Shown here piece by piece: positions 1 to 8,501 of a stretch of DNA of 49,633 nt. Within the stretch, counting starts at the first letter, position 1, and each line of letters opens with the position of its first letter. The stretch lies in NCBI GenBank assembly GCA_001899715.1, contig MKWI01000026.1, forward strand, positions 1 to 49,633. The letters run 5' to 3'. This stretch comes from Sphingobium sp. 66-54. GTDB lineage: Bacteria > Pseudomonadota > Alphaproteobacteria > Sphingomonadales > Sphingomonadaceae. The notes beneath the pieces are model-generated. The model ran no database searches and was not told the origin of the DNA. It saw only the letters and a program-made list of their open reading frames with translations. A program made the translations under genes and the position numbers.

Positions 1-167
1 GGCGTGATCGCGGCACTGTCATAATGCGCGACGATGGCATCGAGCGCGGGGAGGGAATACGATGGGGTGGGCGTCGGCGTGGGCGTGCCGCCCTGGCCCG
101 CGCCCAACGGCGTGCGGCGGGCGTGTCCCACCGCGCCATAGCCATAGCCGAAACCGTGGCCGGGCAT
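1..167 (-). CDS. N-terminal part of an unidentified protein, possibly SGNH hydrolase or spike fibre (runs off left edge)
   Basis: The ATG at 165-167 overlaps the TGA of the spike base gene (TGATG), so the two are translationally coupled. The 55 visible residues are Gly/Tyr-rich at the start (MPGHGFGYGYGAVGHARR). A Pro-Thr repeat linker follows (PTPTPTPS), then SYSLPALDAIVAHYDS. No catalytic motif lies in the visible part. Because an SGNH hydrolase end occurs in a similar phage cassette at the right edge, an SGNH or carbohydrate-active spike-associated protein is a reasonable guess. That guess is inference. The gene is cut by the window edge, so its length and true function cannot be read. Confidence 0.45.
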   Translation of the reverse strand, partial: MPGHGFGYGYGAVGHARRTPLGAGQGGTPTPTPTPSYSLPALDAIVAHYDSAAIT

Positions 168-433
168 CAGGCGAGGCCCACAATGTCGGCGGCGGTGGTG
201 CCGGCCGCGCGGACGTAGCGCACGCGCACATCGAGGATCTGCCCCGCCGCGACGTTCTTGAACACCACGTCCGCCTGCCCATCCGCCGCGCGCAGGGTGA
301 TGTCGCCGCCGGTGCCGATGTAGAGTGCCTTGGGCAGCGGGTCGATCTCCGCCGTGGCGTGGGGTGTGATCGCAAAGGCCTGGCGCGCAGGCTGGGTGAG
401 GGAATCGATCTGGCTGTCGAAGCGGTCGGCCAT
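167..433 (-). CDS. Spike base protein, RCAP_Rcc01079-like (phage or gene-transfer-agent head spike)
   Basis: This 88-residue protein has the pattern I associate with the RCAP_Rcc01079 spike base family: an N-terminal MADRFDSQIDSL, then ALYIGTGGDITLR, FKNVAAGQILDVRV and a C-terminal AAGTTAADIVGLA. In Rhodobacter capsulatus the Rcc01079 protein (GhsA) anchors head spikes on the gene transfer agent; related proteins occur in many alphaproteobacterial phages. The start ATG is preceded by AGGAAAGG, a good ribosome binding site. The gene lies alone downstream of nth, with the next gene overlapping its stop. No capsid or tail genes are visible to the right, which suggests a detached spike module or the edge of a prophage remnant. 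Confidence 0.7.
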   Translation of the reverse strand: MADRFDSQIDSLTQPARQAFAITPHATAEIDPLPKALYIGTGGDITLRAADGQADVVFKNVAAGQILDVRVRYVRAAGTTAADIVGLA

Positions 434-536
434 GGTCCGTGCCTTTCCTGATGCTCGTCGCGGCCGAATCGCCGCACGCCTGTTAAGCCAGAGGAAGCAC
501 GCTGTAGGACAGCAATAAATAACCTATTTGGATAAT

Positions 537-1190
537 TTATGGATGCAGCGTCTTGTCCTTGTAGAGGCAGATGTCGTTAATCGGGCAGCGCCAGCACTCC
601 GGCCGCCGTGCCTTGCAAATATAGCGTCCGTGCAGGATCAGCCAATGATGTGCGTCGCGCCGAAAGGGCTTTGGGACGCGTTTTTCCAGTCCCTGCTCCA
701 CCGCCAGCACGGTCTTGCCCGGCGCCAGCCCGGTGCGGTTGCCGACGCGGAAGATATGTGTGTCGACCGCGAACGTCTCCTCGCCGAACGCGGTGTTCAT
801 CACCACATTGGCTGTCTTGCGTCCCACGCCGGGCAGCGCGGTCAGCGCCTCGCGGTCGCGCGGCACTTCGCCGCCATGGTTCGCGATCAGAGCTTCGGAG
901 AGGGCGATGACGTTCTTCGCCTTGGTGTTGAACAGGCCGATGGTCTTGATGTGCGCCTTGAGCGCCTCCTCCCCCAGCGCGACCATCTGCGCCGGCGTCT
1001 TCACCTTCTCGAACAGCGCGCGCGTCGCCTTGTTGACCCCAACGTCGGTCGCCTGCGCGGAGAGCACCACCGCGACGAGCAACTGATAGTCGTTGCCATA
1101 GTCCAGCTCCGTCCGGGGCGCCGGATTGGCCTCGGCCAGGCGGGAGAAAAGCTCGAAGATCTGCGCGCGGTTGAGCTGGCGGGCGGCCAT
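537..1190 (-). CDS. nth: Endonuclease III, DNA base-excision repair glycosylase/AP lyase
   Basis: The 217-residue product has the full endonuclease III architecture. A helix-hairpin-helix LPGVGRKTANVV (119-130) contains the catalytic Lys125. The catalytic Asp143 lies in VDTHIFRV. The C-terminal 4Fe-4S cluster has Cys192, 199, 202 and 208 in the exact C-x6-C-x2-C-x5-C spacing. The enzyme removes oxidised pyrimidines and nicks the abasic site. Its ATG follows the dapB stop by three bases, so dapB and nth are very likely one transcript. Length is typical and nothing looks damaged. Confidence 0.97.
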   Translation of the reverse strand: MAARQLNRAQIFELFSRLAEANPAPRTELDYGNDYQLLVAVVLSAQATDVGVNKATRALFEKVKTPAQMVALGEEALKAHIKTIGLFNTKAKNVIALSEALIANHGGEVPRDREALTALPGVGRKTANVVMNTAFGEETFAVDTHIFRVGNRTGLAPGKTVLAVEQGLEKRVPKPFRRDAHHWLILHGRYICKARRPECWRCPINDICLYKDKTLHP

Positions 1191-1193
1191 CCG

Positions 1194-1961
1194 CTAGAGC
1201 CCGAGCACGTCGGCCATGGTGTAGCGCCCCGGTCCCTTGCCGGTCAGCCATTGCGCCGCCCGGATCGCCCCGCGCGCGAAGATGATGCGGCTTTCCGCCC
1301 GGTGTCCCAGCTCGATCCGCTCGCCCTCGCCGGCGAGGACGACCATATGGTCGCCTGCTACCGATCCGCCGCGCAGCGCCGCGAAGCCGATGTCGCCCGT
1401 CTTGCGCGCGCCGGTGATGCCGTCGCGCCCGCGCGCGCTGCGGCTGGTGAGGTCGATGCCGCGGCCCTCCGCCGCCGCCTGCCCGAGCAGCAGCGCCGTT
1501 CCGGAGGGCGCATCGACCTTGTGCCGGTGGTGCATCTCGACGATTTCGATGTCCCAGTCCTCGCCCAGCCGCGCCGCCGCCTCGCGCACCAGCGCCGCGA
1601 GCAGGTTGACGCCGAGCGAGGTATTCCCGGTCTGCAACACCGGGATGCTGCGCGCCGCCACGTCGATCGCCGCATGCTGCGCCGCCTCCAGCCCGGTCGT
1701 GCCGATCACCAGCGGCTTGCCGGCGGCGACGCACGCATCGAGATTGGCCTGCAACGCGTGCGGCGAGGAGAAGTCGATCAGGATATCGGCCATCGCCGCC
1801 AGTGCCGCCGGATCGGTGGTGATCGCCGCACCGTCCGCGCCGATGGTCCCGCCCGCCTGCGCATCGGTACCGCCGGCGACCGCGAGGCCCTGTTCGGCCG
1901 CCACCTGCGCGATGGCCTGTCCCATGCGGCCTCTCGCCCCGAAAATGCCGATCGCGCTCAT
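1194..1961 (-). CDS. dapB: 4-hydroxy-tetrahydrodipicolinate reductase
   Basis: DapB reduces 4-hydroxy-tetrahydrodipicolinate with NAD(P)H in the diaminopimelate/lysine pathway. The 255-residue protein starts with the nucleotide-binding loop [13 protein letters not shown] (5-17). It carries the family signature [15 protein letters not shown] (142-156) with the catalytic His/Lys set. TGNTSLGVN matches the conserved substrate-side loop. It is first in a probable dapB-nth operon. The length is slightly shorter than the E. coli enzyme (about 270 residues) but typical of alphaproteobacteria. Confidence 0.96.
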   Translation of the reverse strand: MSAIGIFGARGRMGQAIAQVAAEQGLAVAGGTDAQAGGTIGADGAAITTDPAALAAMADILIDFSSPHALQANLDACVAAGKPLVIGTTGLEAAQHAAIDVAARSIPVLQTGNTSLGVNLLAALVREAAARLGEDWDIEIVEMHHRHKVDAPSGTALLLGQAAAEGRGIDLTSRSARGRDGITGARKTGDIGFAALRGGSVAGDHMVVLAGEGERIELGHRAESRIIFARGAIRAAQWLTGKGPGRYTMADVLGL

Positions 1962-2048
1962 GCTGCCTGCGTCCCTTCGTTCAAACCCGTCCGCCCGTGC
2001 CGATGCCAGACTGGCGCGCGCTTGTCATCCCGACCGATGTGCCCCGCT

Positions 2049-2489
2049 TTACGCGATGCCGTGCGCCTCGAGCACCGCCTGTTCGTCGCCCGTCACCCAG
2101 CCGAACACCTGCGGCTCCCCATCCAGCCCCCGCACGAAATAATGCACGTCGAAGTCGATAGCGGTGTCCGGCCGCCCCTCCCGCGCATAGGTCGCGGTCC
2201 AGCCGACATGCGCGACGCAATGCAGCTCGTCGAGCGGCGAGAGCCGGACGCCCCGCACCCGCATTCCCTTCGTTCCCATCGTTCCCATCGCCCGATACCG
2301 CGCAAAGCCCTGCGCCAGAGCCTCCCTGAACCGGTCGTCATTCTTCCCGGCCAGCACCCCCGCCGGCGCCGCGCCGATGAACTCCGGCGCATAGAGCGCG
2401 GCGATGGCCTCCATATCCGTGTCGCCGCCCAGTGCCCGGTTGAACAGCCGCTCATAGCGCTCGAAAAGCGCCCTCATGCTGGCGTCCAT
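2049..2489 (-). CDS. NTF2-like / SnoaL-like domain protein of unknown function
   Basis: This 146-residue protein looks like a single cone-shaped NTF2/SnoaL domain. It has an N-terminal helix with LFNRALGGDTDMEAIAALYAP, then FIGAAPAGVLAGKND, and later strands LHCVAHVGWTATY and IDFDVHYFVRG. The fold hosts small-molecule isomerases, cyclases and accessory subunits, and no substrate can be read from sequence. A short repeat GTMGTKGM sits in the middle. I chose the ATG at 2489 over a TTG three bases upstream. The gap to dapB (88 bases) makes co-transcription with dapB-nth possible. Confidence 0.75.
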   Translation of the reverse strand: MDASMRALFERYERLFNRALGGDTDMEAIAALYAPEFIGAAPAGVLAGKNDDRFREALAQGFARYRAMGTMGTKGMRVRGVRLSPLDELHCVAHVGWTATYAREGRPDTAIDFDVHYFVRGLDGEPQVFGWVTGDEQAVLEAHGIA

Positions 2490-2559
2490 CAATGCTCTCC
2501 CGATAGAGCCGGCATGCTAGCAATGTCGCTCCAAGGAACAAGTAACTCTCTACGACCCC

Positions 2560-2589
2560 GTCGCCCCGGACTTGATCCGGGGTCCCGCT
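2560..2589 (+). repeat. REP-like inverted repeat, left arm of the GIY-YIG cassette
   Basis: A 30-base element with core CCCCGGACTTGATCCGGGG, itself an imperfect palindrome. Its reverse complement recurs at 2915-2944 with 29 of 30 positions matching, so the two arms bracket the GIY-YIG relic. Elements of this GGACTTGATCC type are, to my knowledge, widely dispersed in alphaproteobacterial genomes. Confidence 0.85.
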
Positions 2590-2606
2590 TCTCTCACCCG
2601 ACACGG

Positions 2607-2906
2607 ATGAAGCGGAGTAACGAGGCGGCTGGGTCTATCATCATGGCCGGCCGCTATCGCGGCACTCGGTATGTCGGCGTCACGTCGCACCTCGCCGCCT
2701 GTATTCATCAGCACCGATCCGGCACCTGTTCCGACTTCTACACGCGCTACAGGCTGGTTCGTCTGGTCTGGGCCGAACGCGGCAAGGATATTGTCGACTG
2801 CATCAAGCATGAGAAGCGCCTCAAGTACTGGCGCCGCGAGTGGAAATTCGCCCTGATCTAGCGCGGCAACCCGGACTGGCGGGACCTGTTCGACCGGCGG
2901 GCGTGA
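2607..2906 (+). pseudogene. Decayed GIY-YIG endonuclease-like gene
   Basis: The translation contains the small GIY-YIG (UPF0213/URI-type) pattern: YRGTRYVGVTS, IHQHRSG, LVRLVWAE and HEKRLKYWRREWKFALI. Three signs of decay are visible. The expected N-terminal GWVYIMA is split: GWVY is in one frame and IMAGRY in the next, consistent with one extra base near 2639. A TAG at 2859-2861 interrupts the end, while RGNPDWRDLFDRRA continues in frame to a TGA at 2904-2906. The position usually held by the catalytic Arg in the helix before QHR is Cys. An ORF from ATG 2607 to TAG 2861 (84 residues) remains open, so a short product is not excluded. Confidence 0.75.
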
Positions 2907-2914
2907 AAAAAGGC

Positions 2915-2944
2915 AGCGGGACCCCGGATCAAGTCCGGGGTGAC
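2915..2944 (-). repeat. REP-like inverted repeat, right arm of the GIY-YIG cassette
   Basis: This is the inverted partner of 2560-2589, differing at one base. It begins nine bases after the read-through stop of the GIY-YIG relic, so the repeat pair and the gene form one compact cassette of about 385 bases. Confidence 0.85.
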
Positions 2945-3022
2945 AAGAAAGAAGGGCTGCAAACAGATCATTGTCAGCAACCAGACTTGCGCCTGTGCCA
3001 AGGCTGCTATTTGATCCTGTCC

Positions 3023-3724
3023 ATGCCCAAAACCCATCCCATCGTCATCCTCACCGGCGCCGGCATTTCCGCCGAGAGCGGTCTGGAGACCTTCCGCTCC
3101 GCCGATGGCCTGTGGGCAAACCACCGCATCGAGGATGTTTGCACACCCGAGGCGCTGGCGCGCGATCCGGCGCTGGTCCACCATTTCTATAACCAGCGCC
3201 GTGCAGCTCTCGCCTCCGTCGCCCCCAACGCCGCGCATCAAGCGTTGGCTCGGCTGGAGCAGGCGTGGCCGGGCGAGTTGCTCATCGTCACCCAGAATGT
3301 CGACGATCTCCACGAGCGCGCCGGCTCCCGCCGGATCATCCACATGCACGGCGCGCTCAACAGCGCCCTGTGCGCCGCTTGTGGCGAGCGCCAGCCCTGG
3401 CAGGGCGATCTGCCGCCCGGCGCACCCTGTGCCGCCTGCGCAGCCCCCATGCTCCGGCCGGACATCGTCTTCTTCGGCGAGATTCCCTATCATATGGACC
3501 GCATCGAGGCGACGCTCGCCCGTGCGGGTCTGTTCGTCTCCATCGGCACGTCCGGCGCGGTCTATCCCGCCGCCGGCTTCGTGCGCATGGCCGGCGCGCT
3601 CGGCATCCCCACGCTGGAGATCAATCTGGAACCTTCCGCCGGCAGCGGCTGGTTCGACGAGTGCCGCCACGGCCCCGCCGGCGCGCTGGTGCCTGCATGG
3701 GTGGATGCGTTGCTGGCTGGCTGA
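3023..3724 (+). CDS. cobB: Sir2-family NAD-dependent protein deacylase (class III sirtuin, CobB-like)
   Basis: This 233-residue sirtuin removes acyl groups from lysines using NAD. The NAD-binding motif TGAGISAESG spans 11-20. TQNVDDLHERAG (90-101) and the catalytic HG at His109 follow. A zinc ribbon is formed by Cys117/120 and Cys136/139. FYNQRRA (55-61) carries the Tyr and Arg that mark class III enzymes, which prefer succinyl or malonyl groups in many bacteria. I chose the ATG at 3023 because it begins the conserved fold (MPKTHPIVILTGAG). An upstream reading frame to 2840 is open but overlaps the repeat element and is unlikely to be translated. Confidence 0.95.
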   Translation: MPKTHPIVILTGAGISAESGLETFRSADGLWANHRIEDVCTPEALARDPALVHHFYNQRRAALASVAPNAAHQALARLEQAWPGELLIVTQNVDDLHERAGSRRIIHMHGALNSALCAACGERQPWQGDLPPGAPCAACAAPMLRPDIVFFGEIPYHMDRIEATLARAGLFVSIGTSGAVYPAAGFVRMAGALGIPTLEINLEPSAGSGWFDECRHGPAGALVPAWVDALLAG

Positions 3725-3785
3725 CGCGCTCCGTCCCCCGAACCCGGTCTTGCGCCGCCGCCGCCCGCCTGCCAGATCGTCTCCC

Positions 3786-4484
3786 ATGACGACCGCCCCC
3801 CAGACGCCCGATCCCCAGCCGGCCGAGCCGCCGATGCGCGTGGCGATGATCCCGGTGACGCCGCTCCAGCAGAATTGCTCCCTGCTCTGGTGCACCCGCA
3901 CGATGCGGGGCGCGCTGGTCGATCCCGGCGGCGATCTGCCGCGCCTCAAGGCGGTGGTGGCGCAGCATGGCGTGACGCTGGAGAAGCTGCTCGTCACCCA
4001 CGGCCATATCGACCATTGTGGGCAGGCCGGCGTGCTGGCGAAGGAGCTTGGCCTGCCCATCGAAGGCCCGCACGAGGCCGACCGCTTCTGGATCGCCCGG
4101 CTGGAGGATGACGGCCGCCGCTGGAACGTGCCCGGCGCCCCGTTCGAGCCGGATCGCTGGCTGGTCGATGGCAACACGGTGCGCGTGGGCGATCTGGTGT
4201 TGGACGTGATTCATTGCCCCGGCCACACGCCCGGCCATGTCGTCTTCCACCACCCGCCCTCGCATCTCGCCATCGTCGGCGACGTGCTGTTTCAGGGCTC
4301 GATCGGCCGCACCGATTTCCCGCTCGGCAATCATGAGGATCTGCTCGCGTCGATCACCCGCAAGCTCTGGCCGCTGGGTGGGGAGACGATCTTCGTCCCC
4401 GGCCACGGCCAGCCGAGCAGCTTTGCGCAGGAGCGGGCGAGCAATCCCTTCGTCGGCGATCGGGTAACGGGCCTTGGCGGCTAG
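3786..4484 (+). CDS. Metallo-beta-lactamase fold hydrolase, glyoxalase II-like
   Basis: The 232-residue protein has the metal-ligand motif THGHIDHCGQ near residues 75-84, with further ligands in HCPGHTPGHVVFH and GDVLF, and a late VPGHGQPS. These fit the YcbL/GloB-like group of thioester hydrolases, which need two metal ions. Whether it acts on lactoylglutathione is not decided by sequence. The annotated start is the ATG at 3786; the ATG at 3834 (MRVAMIPVTPLQQNC) is where family similarity begins and may be the real one, since residues 1-16 are Pro/Thr-rich and unconserved in look. Confidence 0.9.
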   Translation: MTTAPQTPDPQPAEPPMRVAMIPVTPLQQNCSLLWCTRTMRGALVDPGGDLPRLKAVVAQHGVTLEKLLVTHGHIDHCGQAGVLAKELGLPIEGPHEADRFWIARLEDDGRRWNVPGAPFEPDRWLVDGNTVRVGDLVLDVIHCPGHTPGHVVFHHPPSHLAIVGDVLFQGSIGRTDFPLGNHEDLLASITRKLWPLGGETIFVPGHGQPSSFAQERASNPFVGDRVTGLGG

Positions 4485-4707
4485 GCTGCGCATGAGCACT
4501 ATCGCGCATGGGCCGCGCCTTTCCGCCAAATCGCCCGATTTCCAATGAATCGGTTGCGCCCTCCCCAAAAAGCGCTATAGGCGCACACTCTCGCAAACGC
4601 CCGGCCTCCCGTTGGTCGCGGCCCCCGTGGCCGCCGACATGGCAATGTGACAGCCGAGCGCGCGAACCCGTTTTTTTGACCGTTGCGATTTTTGAACAGG
4701 TGCCCTG

Positions 4708-4887
4708 ATGGCTGTCCCAAAGAGAAAAACCTCGCCGTCCAAGCGCGGCATGCGCCGCAGCCATGACAAGCTGCCCGTCGAGTCCTATCAGGAATGCCCC
4801 AACTGTGGCGAGCTGAAGCGCCCCCACAATCTGTGCGGTGCCTGCGGGCACTATAACGGCCGCGAAATCGTCGCGATCGGCGCCTGA
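4708..4887 (+). CDS. rpmF: 50S ribosomal protein L32
   Basis: A 59-residue protein starting [20 protein letters not shown], the invariant L32 opening. A zinc-binding set is present: Cys30 and Cys33 in CPNCGE, Cys43 and Cys46 in LCGACG. Its place directly before plsX and fabH is the conserved bacterial rpmF-plsX-fabH order. The gap to plsX is 16 bases and contains AGGGGGA as ribosome binding site. The 223 bases upstream (4485-4707) contain no other gene and probably hold its promoter. Confidence 0.97.
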   Translation: MAVPKRKTSPSKRGMRRSHDKLPVESYQECPNCGELKRPHNLCGACGHYNGREIVAIGA

Positions 4888-4903
4888 GTCCCGATAGGGG
4901 GAG

Positions 4904-5956
4904 ATGAGGGTGACGACGCCGCGGATCGCGATTGATGCGATGGGCGGCGACGAGGGCGTGCGCGTCATGGTTGCCGGCGTCGCGCGTGCGCGTCGCGGCC
5001 ATGAGGGGTTGCGCTTCCTCCTGTTCGGCGATGAGGCGCGGATCGGCGCCGCGCTGAAGAATCACCCCAATCTCTCGAAAGCGGCGGAGATCGTCCACAC
5101 CGACAAGGTCGTGGCGGCGACTGACAAGCCCAGCCAGGCGATCCGCCATTCGCGCGGCAGTTCCATGGGCCTCGCTATCCAGGCGGTGAAGAACGGCGAC
5201 GCTATGGCCGCTGTCTCGGCCGGGAACACCGGCGCGCTGATGGCCATGGCCAAGCTCGCCCTGCGCACGCTCCCCGGCATCGACCGGCCGGCGCTGGCCG
5301 CCATGCTGCCCACGCTTGGCGACAATGACGTGGTGATGCTCGATCTCGGCGCCAACACCGAGTGCGACGCGCGCAACCTCGTCGAGTTCGCGGTGATGGG
5401 TGCCGCTTATGCGCGCATCGTCAACAATCTGGCCATGCCGCGCGTCCAGCTCCTCAACATCGGTACCGAGGATTTGAAGGGCACCGGCGAGATTCGCGAG
5501 GCGGCTGCCATTCTGCGCAAGGCGCGCGGCCTGCCGCTGCGTTTCGCCGGGTTCATCGAGGGCGACCGGATCGCCTCGGGCGACGCCGATGTGATCGTGG
5601 CGGAAGGCTTCGCCGGCAACATCGCGCTCAAGACGGCGGAGGGCACCGCGCGTTTCGTTACCGATGTGCTGCGCCGCGCTTTCACGAGTTCTTTGCGTTC
5701 CAAGGCGGGGTTCCTGCTCTCGCGGCCGGCGCTGCAACTGCTCAAGGTCCATCTCGATCCCAACAATCACAACGGCGCCGTGTTTCTCGGGCTCAACGGC
5801 ATTGTCGTCAAAAGCCATGGCGGCGCCGACGAGAAGGGTGTTGCCAATGCGGTGCATGTTGCGGCACGGCTGGTCGAGGAGGGGCTGAGCGCGCGCATCG
5901 GTGAGGATCTGGCGCGCGTGGGGCCGATTGCGAGCGAGGAACTGATCGCCAAATGA
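4904..5956 (+). CDS. plsX: Phosphate acyltransferase PlsX
   Basis: PlsX converts acyl-ACP and phosphate to acyl phosphate, the donor for the first acylation of glycerol 3-phosphate in phospholipid synthesis. The 350-residue protein opens with the family hallmark [11 protein letters not shown] (9-19). It continues with [30 protein letters not shown] and the late [14 protein letters not shown]. It is peripheral to the cytoplasmic membrane in characterised species. It sits between rpmF and fabH, and its stop overlaps the fabH start by four bases (ATGA). Confidence 0.97.
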   Translation: MRVTTPRIAIDAMGGDEGVRVMVAGVARARRGHEGLRFLLFGDEARIGAALKNHPNLSKAAEIVHTDKVVAATDKPSQAIRHSRGSSMGLAIQAVKNGDAMAAVSAGNTGALMAMAKLALRTLPGIDRPALAAMLPTLGDNDVVMLDLGANTECDARNLVEFAVMGAAYARIVNNLAMPRVQLLNIGTEDLKGTGEIREAAAILRKARGLPLRFAGFIEGDRIASGDADVIVAEGFAGNIALKTAEGTARFVTDVLRRAFTSSLRSKAGFLLSRPALQLLKVHLDPNNHNGAVFLGLNGIVVKSHGGADEKGVANAVHVAARLVEEGLSARIGEDLARVGPIASEELIAK

Positions 5957-6924
5957 CCTTGCGGTCCGTGATAATGGGAACCGGCTCGGCCTTGCCGCGC
6001 CGCTGCGTCAGCAATGACGAACTGGCGCAGACGGTCGACACCAGCGACGCCTGGATCGTCGAGCGGACCGGTATCCGCCAGCGCTACATCGCCGGCGAAG
6101 GCGAGACGACGACGACGCTCGCCGTCGAAGCCTCGCGCCATGCGCTGGAGGCGGCCGGTGTGGCCCCGGACGAGGTCGATCTCATCGTCCTCGCCACCGC
6201 GACGCCGGACCAGACCTTTCCCGCCAGCGCCACCATCGTGCAAGCGCAGCTCGGCATCCCCGATTGCGTGGCGTTCGATGTCGGCGCGGTCTGCTCGGGC
6301 TTCCTCTACGCGCTGACCGTGGCGGACAACATGCTGCGCGGCGGCGCGGCGCGCACCGCGCTGGTGATCGGCGCGGAGACGTTCAGCCGCATCCTCGACT
6401 GGGAGGATCGCGCCACCTGCGTGCTGTTCGGCGACGGCGCCGGCGCCGTGGTGCTGCGTGCGCAGGAGACGGATGCGCAGGCCGGCAGGGGCATCCTCGC
6501 CAGCAAGCTCCACGCGGACGGCCGCTACAATGCGCTGCTCAACGTGGATGGCGGCCCCTCGACCACCGGCACGGTCGGCAAGGTGCGCATGAAGGGGCAG
6601 GACGTATTCCGCCACGCCGTGGTCAACCTCGCCGAGGTGCTGCGCGAGGTGCTCGCTTCCGCCGGAGTCGCCGCCGGGGAGATCGACTGGGTGGTGCCGC
6701 ACCAGGCCAATGCCCGCATCCTCGATGCTACCGCGCGGAAGCTCAAGCTGGACCCGGCCAAGGTCGTCATGACCGTCGACCGGCACGCCAACACCTCCGC
6801 CGCCTCGGTGCCGCTGGCGCTCGACGTGGCGGTGCGCGACGGGCGCATCCGCAAGGGCGATCTGGTCGTTCTGGAGGCGATGGGCGGGGGTTTCACCTGG
6901 GGTGCGAGCCTGCTGCGCTACTAG
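5953..6924 (+). CDS. fabH: 3-oxoacyl-ACP synthase III (beta-ketoacyl-ACP synthase III)
   Basis: FabH condenses acetyl-CoA with malonyl-ACP to start fatty acid synthesis. The 323-residue thiolase-fold protein shows the triad Cys114 (GAVCSGF), His250 ([10 protein letters not shown]) and Asn280 (RHANTSAAS). The early [15 protein letters not shown] is diagnostic. The four-base overlap with plsX indicates translational coupling. Length matches the family. Confidence 0.97.
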   Translation: MTLRSVIMGTGSALPRRCVSNDELAQTVDTSDAWIVERTGIRQRYIAGEGETTTTLAVEASRHALEAAGVAPDEVDLIVLATATPDQTFPASATIVQAQLGIPDCVAFDVGAVCSGFLYALTVADNMLRGGAARTALVIGAETFSRILDWEDRATCVLFGDGAGAVVLRAQETDAQAGRGILASKLHADGRYNALLNVDGGPSTTGTVGKVRMKGQDVFRHAVVNLAEVLREVLASAGVAAGEIDWVVPHQANARILDATARKLKLDPAKVVMTVDRHANTSAASVPLALDVAVRDGRIRKGDLVVLEAMGGGFTWGASLLRY

Positions 6925-7074
6925 GCGAAAAGCGTTTCGACGCCGTCTTGGCACGCATCATCGCACCTCATTCCGATTCTTCTCGTTGCAAACCTAGAGA
7001 TTCTGCCGCACAGACGGGCTATGTGGGGCGCGTAGGGGGCGTACCCCGCGCGCAAGTTTCGTTTTGGGGGCGGA

Positions 7075-7371
7075 ATGGCTTCGGAAGATACTTTAACGCG
7101 GGCCGAGATAGCGGAACATCTCAACAGACAGGTCGGATTGTCGCGCGCGGATTCGGCGCATCTCGTCGAGCAGGTGCTGGATCTGGTGGCGGATGCGCTG
7201 GAAAAAGGCGAGAATGTCAAGATTTCGGGCTTTGGGACCTTCGTCCTGCGCGACAAGAACGAACGCGTCGGGCGCAATCCAAAGACCGGCATCGAGGTGC
7301 CGATCACCTCGCGGCGAGTGCTGACCTTCCGGCCCAGCCAGGCGCTGCGGGATCGAGTCGCCGGCGCCTGA
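7075..7371 (+). CDS. ihfA: Integration host factor alpha subunit
   Basis: A 98-residue member of the HU/IHF family with the IHF-alpha opening [19 protein letters not shown], the dimer core [14 protein letters not shown] and the DNA-bending arm [20 protein letters not shown], where the conserved Pro intercalates. IHF alpha pairs with IHF beta to bend DNA at regulatory and recombination sites, including phage att sites such as the one inferred after tRNA-Tyr. It follows fabH by 150 bases and precedes a MerR gene, an order common in alphaproteobacteria. Confidence 0.95.
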   Translation: MASEDTLTRAEIAEHLNRQVGLSRADSAHLVEQVLDLVADALEKGENVKISGFGTFVLRDKNERVGRNPKTGIEVPITSRRVLTFRPSQALRDRVAGA

Positions 7372-7420
7372 TCCGGCTCGCCGGATTGACCGGCGCCGCG
7401 CGATCGGTGCACAATGCGGC

Positions 7421-7924
7421 ATGGACAAGGACGAAGGCGCCTTTCTGACGATCGGGGAGCTTGCCCGCGAGCTTGGCGTCGCCCAGCATGTCCTGCGTTA
7501 TTGGGAGACGCGGTTCCCGCAACTCCGCCCGCTGCAACGCTCAGGCAACCGCCGTTATTATCGCCCGCGTGATGTAGAGATCGCCCGGCGAATCAAGGAC
7601 TTGCTCAACGAGGAAGGCTTCACCGTGCGCGGCGCCCAGCGTCTGCTGTCCGGCCGCGGCGGCGCCAAGGCGCAGGCCGACAGGGCTTCCGTTGCCGCTG
7701 CCGCGCCAGGCATCCCCGCCACCCCGGCCGCTGCCGCCGCACCGCCCGCCGCTGCCCATCCGCAGGGCGAGTTGCCGATCGGCTCCACCCCGGCGCCTGC
7801 CGCCGGTGGAACGGGGCAGGGCGTGCGCGCTTCGGGCCAGGTCGGCGCCTCGGATCTCGCCCTGCTGATCGCCCGCCTCACCGTCATCCGCCAGGCGTTG
7901 CGCGACGCGATTGGAGAGGAGTGA
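7421..7924 (+). CDS. MerR family transcriptional regulator
   Basis: This 167-residue protein has an N-terminal MerR winged helix-turn-helix: LTIGELARELGVAQHVLRYW (9-28), followed by PQLRPLQRSGNRRYYRPRDV and IKDLLNEEGFTVRGAQRLL. The middle (about 85-130) is a low-complexity Ala/Pro linker. The C-terminal helix DLALLIARLTVIRQALRDAI probably mediates dimerisation. No metal-binding Cys pattern is seen, so this is not a classical metal sensor. It is the conserved ihfA-linked MerR of alphaproteobacteria, whose ligand I do not know. Confidence 0.9.
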   Translation: MDKDEGAFLTIGELARELGVAQHVLRYWETRFPQLRPLQRSGNRRYYRPRDVEIARRIKDLLNEEGFTVRGAQRLLSGRGGAKAQADRASVAAAAPGIPATPAAAAAPPAAAHPQGELPIGSTPAPAAGGTGQGVRASGQVGASDLALLIARLTVIRQALRDAIGEE

Positions 7925-8073
7925 GGCCGGCCCGCTTGTCCATGGGCCGGAGGTTCGCCTCGCCGCAATAGCCTCCCCGAGTGTCGTTCTTTTCTCTCTA
8001 CCGGAAGCTGCACCTCTCCAAAGCGTGGTCCGGTGCCCCGGTGCATATGAGGCCGAAACCCGCAACCACCCTC

Positions 8074-8155
8074 CGTGCTCCTGCGGAGGCAGGAGCCCAG
8101 GGCGCCAAGGGAAATGCAGCCGGGCCTTGGACTGCTGCTTCCGCAGGAGCGGCGG
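8074..8155. repeat. REP-like CTCCTGCG element pair in the merR/sixA gap
   Basis: The motif GCTCCTGCGGAGGCAGGAGC at about 8077-8096 is a near palindrome. It is followed at about 8131-8153 by an inverted partner with GCTTCCGCAGGAGC. The same family recurs at 14051, 15066 and 21571. It lies in a 577-base gap (7925-8501) between convergent genes. Apart from this and the element at 8308-8436 I see no gene in that gap. Confidence 0.75.
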
Positions 8156-8307
8156 TCTCTCGTCCTCCGTTCGTGCCGAGCGAAGTCGAGATCCGAGGAC
8201 GGCGCGCGGCGTGCCTCGGCATGAACGGAGCGTTTAATGCACCCGCCCCGCTCGCGAGCCACATAAACCCTCCCCTTCAGGGAATCGTTGCAAAGCCAAC
8301 GCCAAAG

Positions 8308-8436
8308 CCGTTCGCCCTGAGCTTGTCGAAGGGCTGTCGTTCTTCCTGCGGCTCCCGTCGAAAGAATAGACAACCCTTTCGACTACCTGTCCGGAACAGT
8401 CGCTCAGAACGGTTCTTCGACAAGCTGGGCGAACGG
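8308..8436. repeat. Inverted repeat of the CCTGAGCTTGTCGAAGG family
   Basis: The left arm starting at 8308 (core CCCTGAGCTTGTCGAAGG) and the right arm at 8413-8436 (core CTTCGACAAGCTGGGCGAAC) are inverted copies about 75 bases apart. The same family occurs as an inverted pair at 14148-14250. The intervening bases contain no ORF I would defend. Confidence 0.8.
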
Positions 8437-8501
8437 CATATCGCTCTATCGAGATGTTGCAACGATCGCCTTCGGCGGAGGGATCCCAAGCCCCGTGTTG
8501 T

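Noticed and set aside
528..2861. Long plus-strand open frame over nth, dapB and the NTF2-like gene
   Set aside because: It is antisense to three well-supported genes and is open because of GC-rich codon bias; only its end overlaps the GIY-YIG relic.
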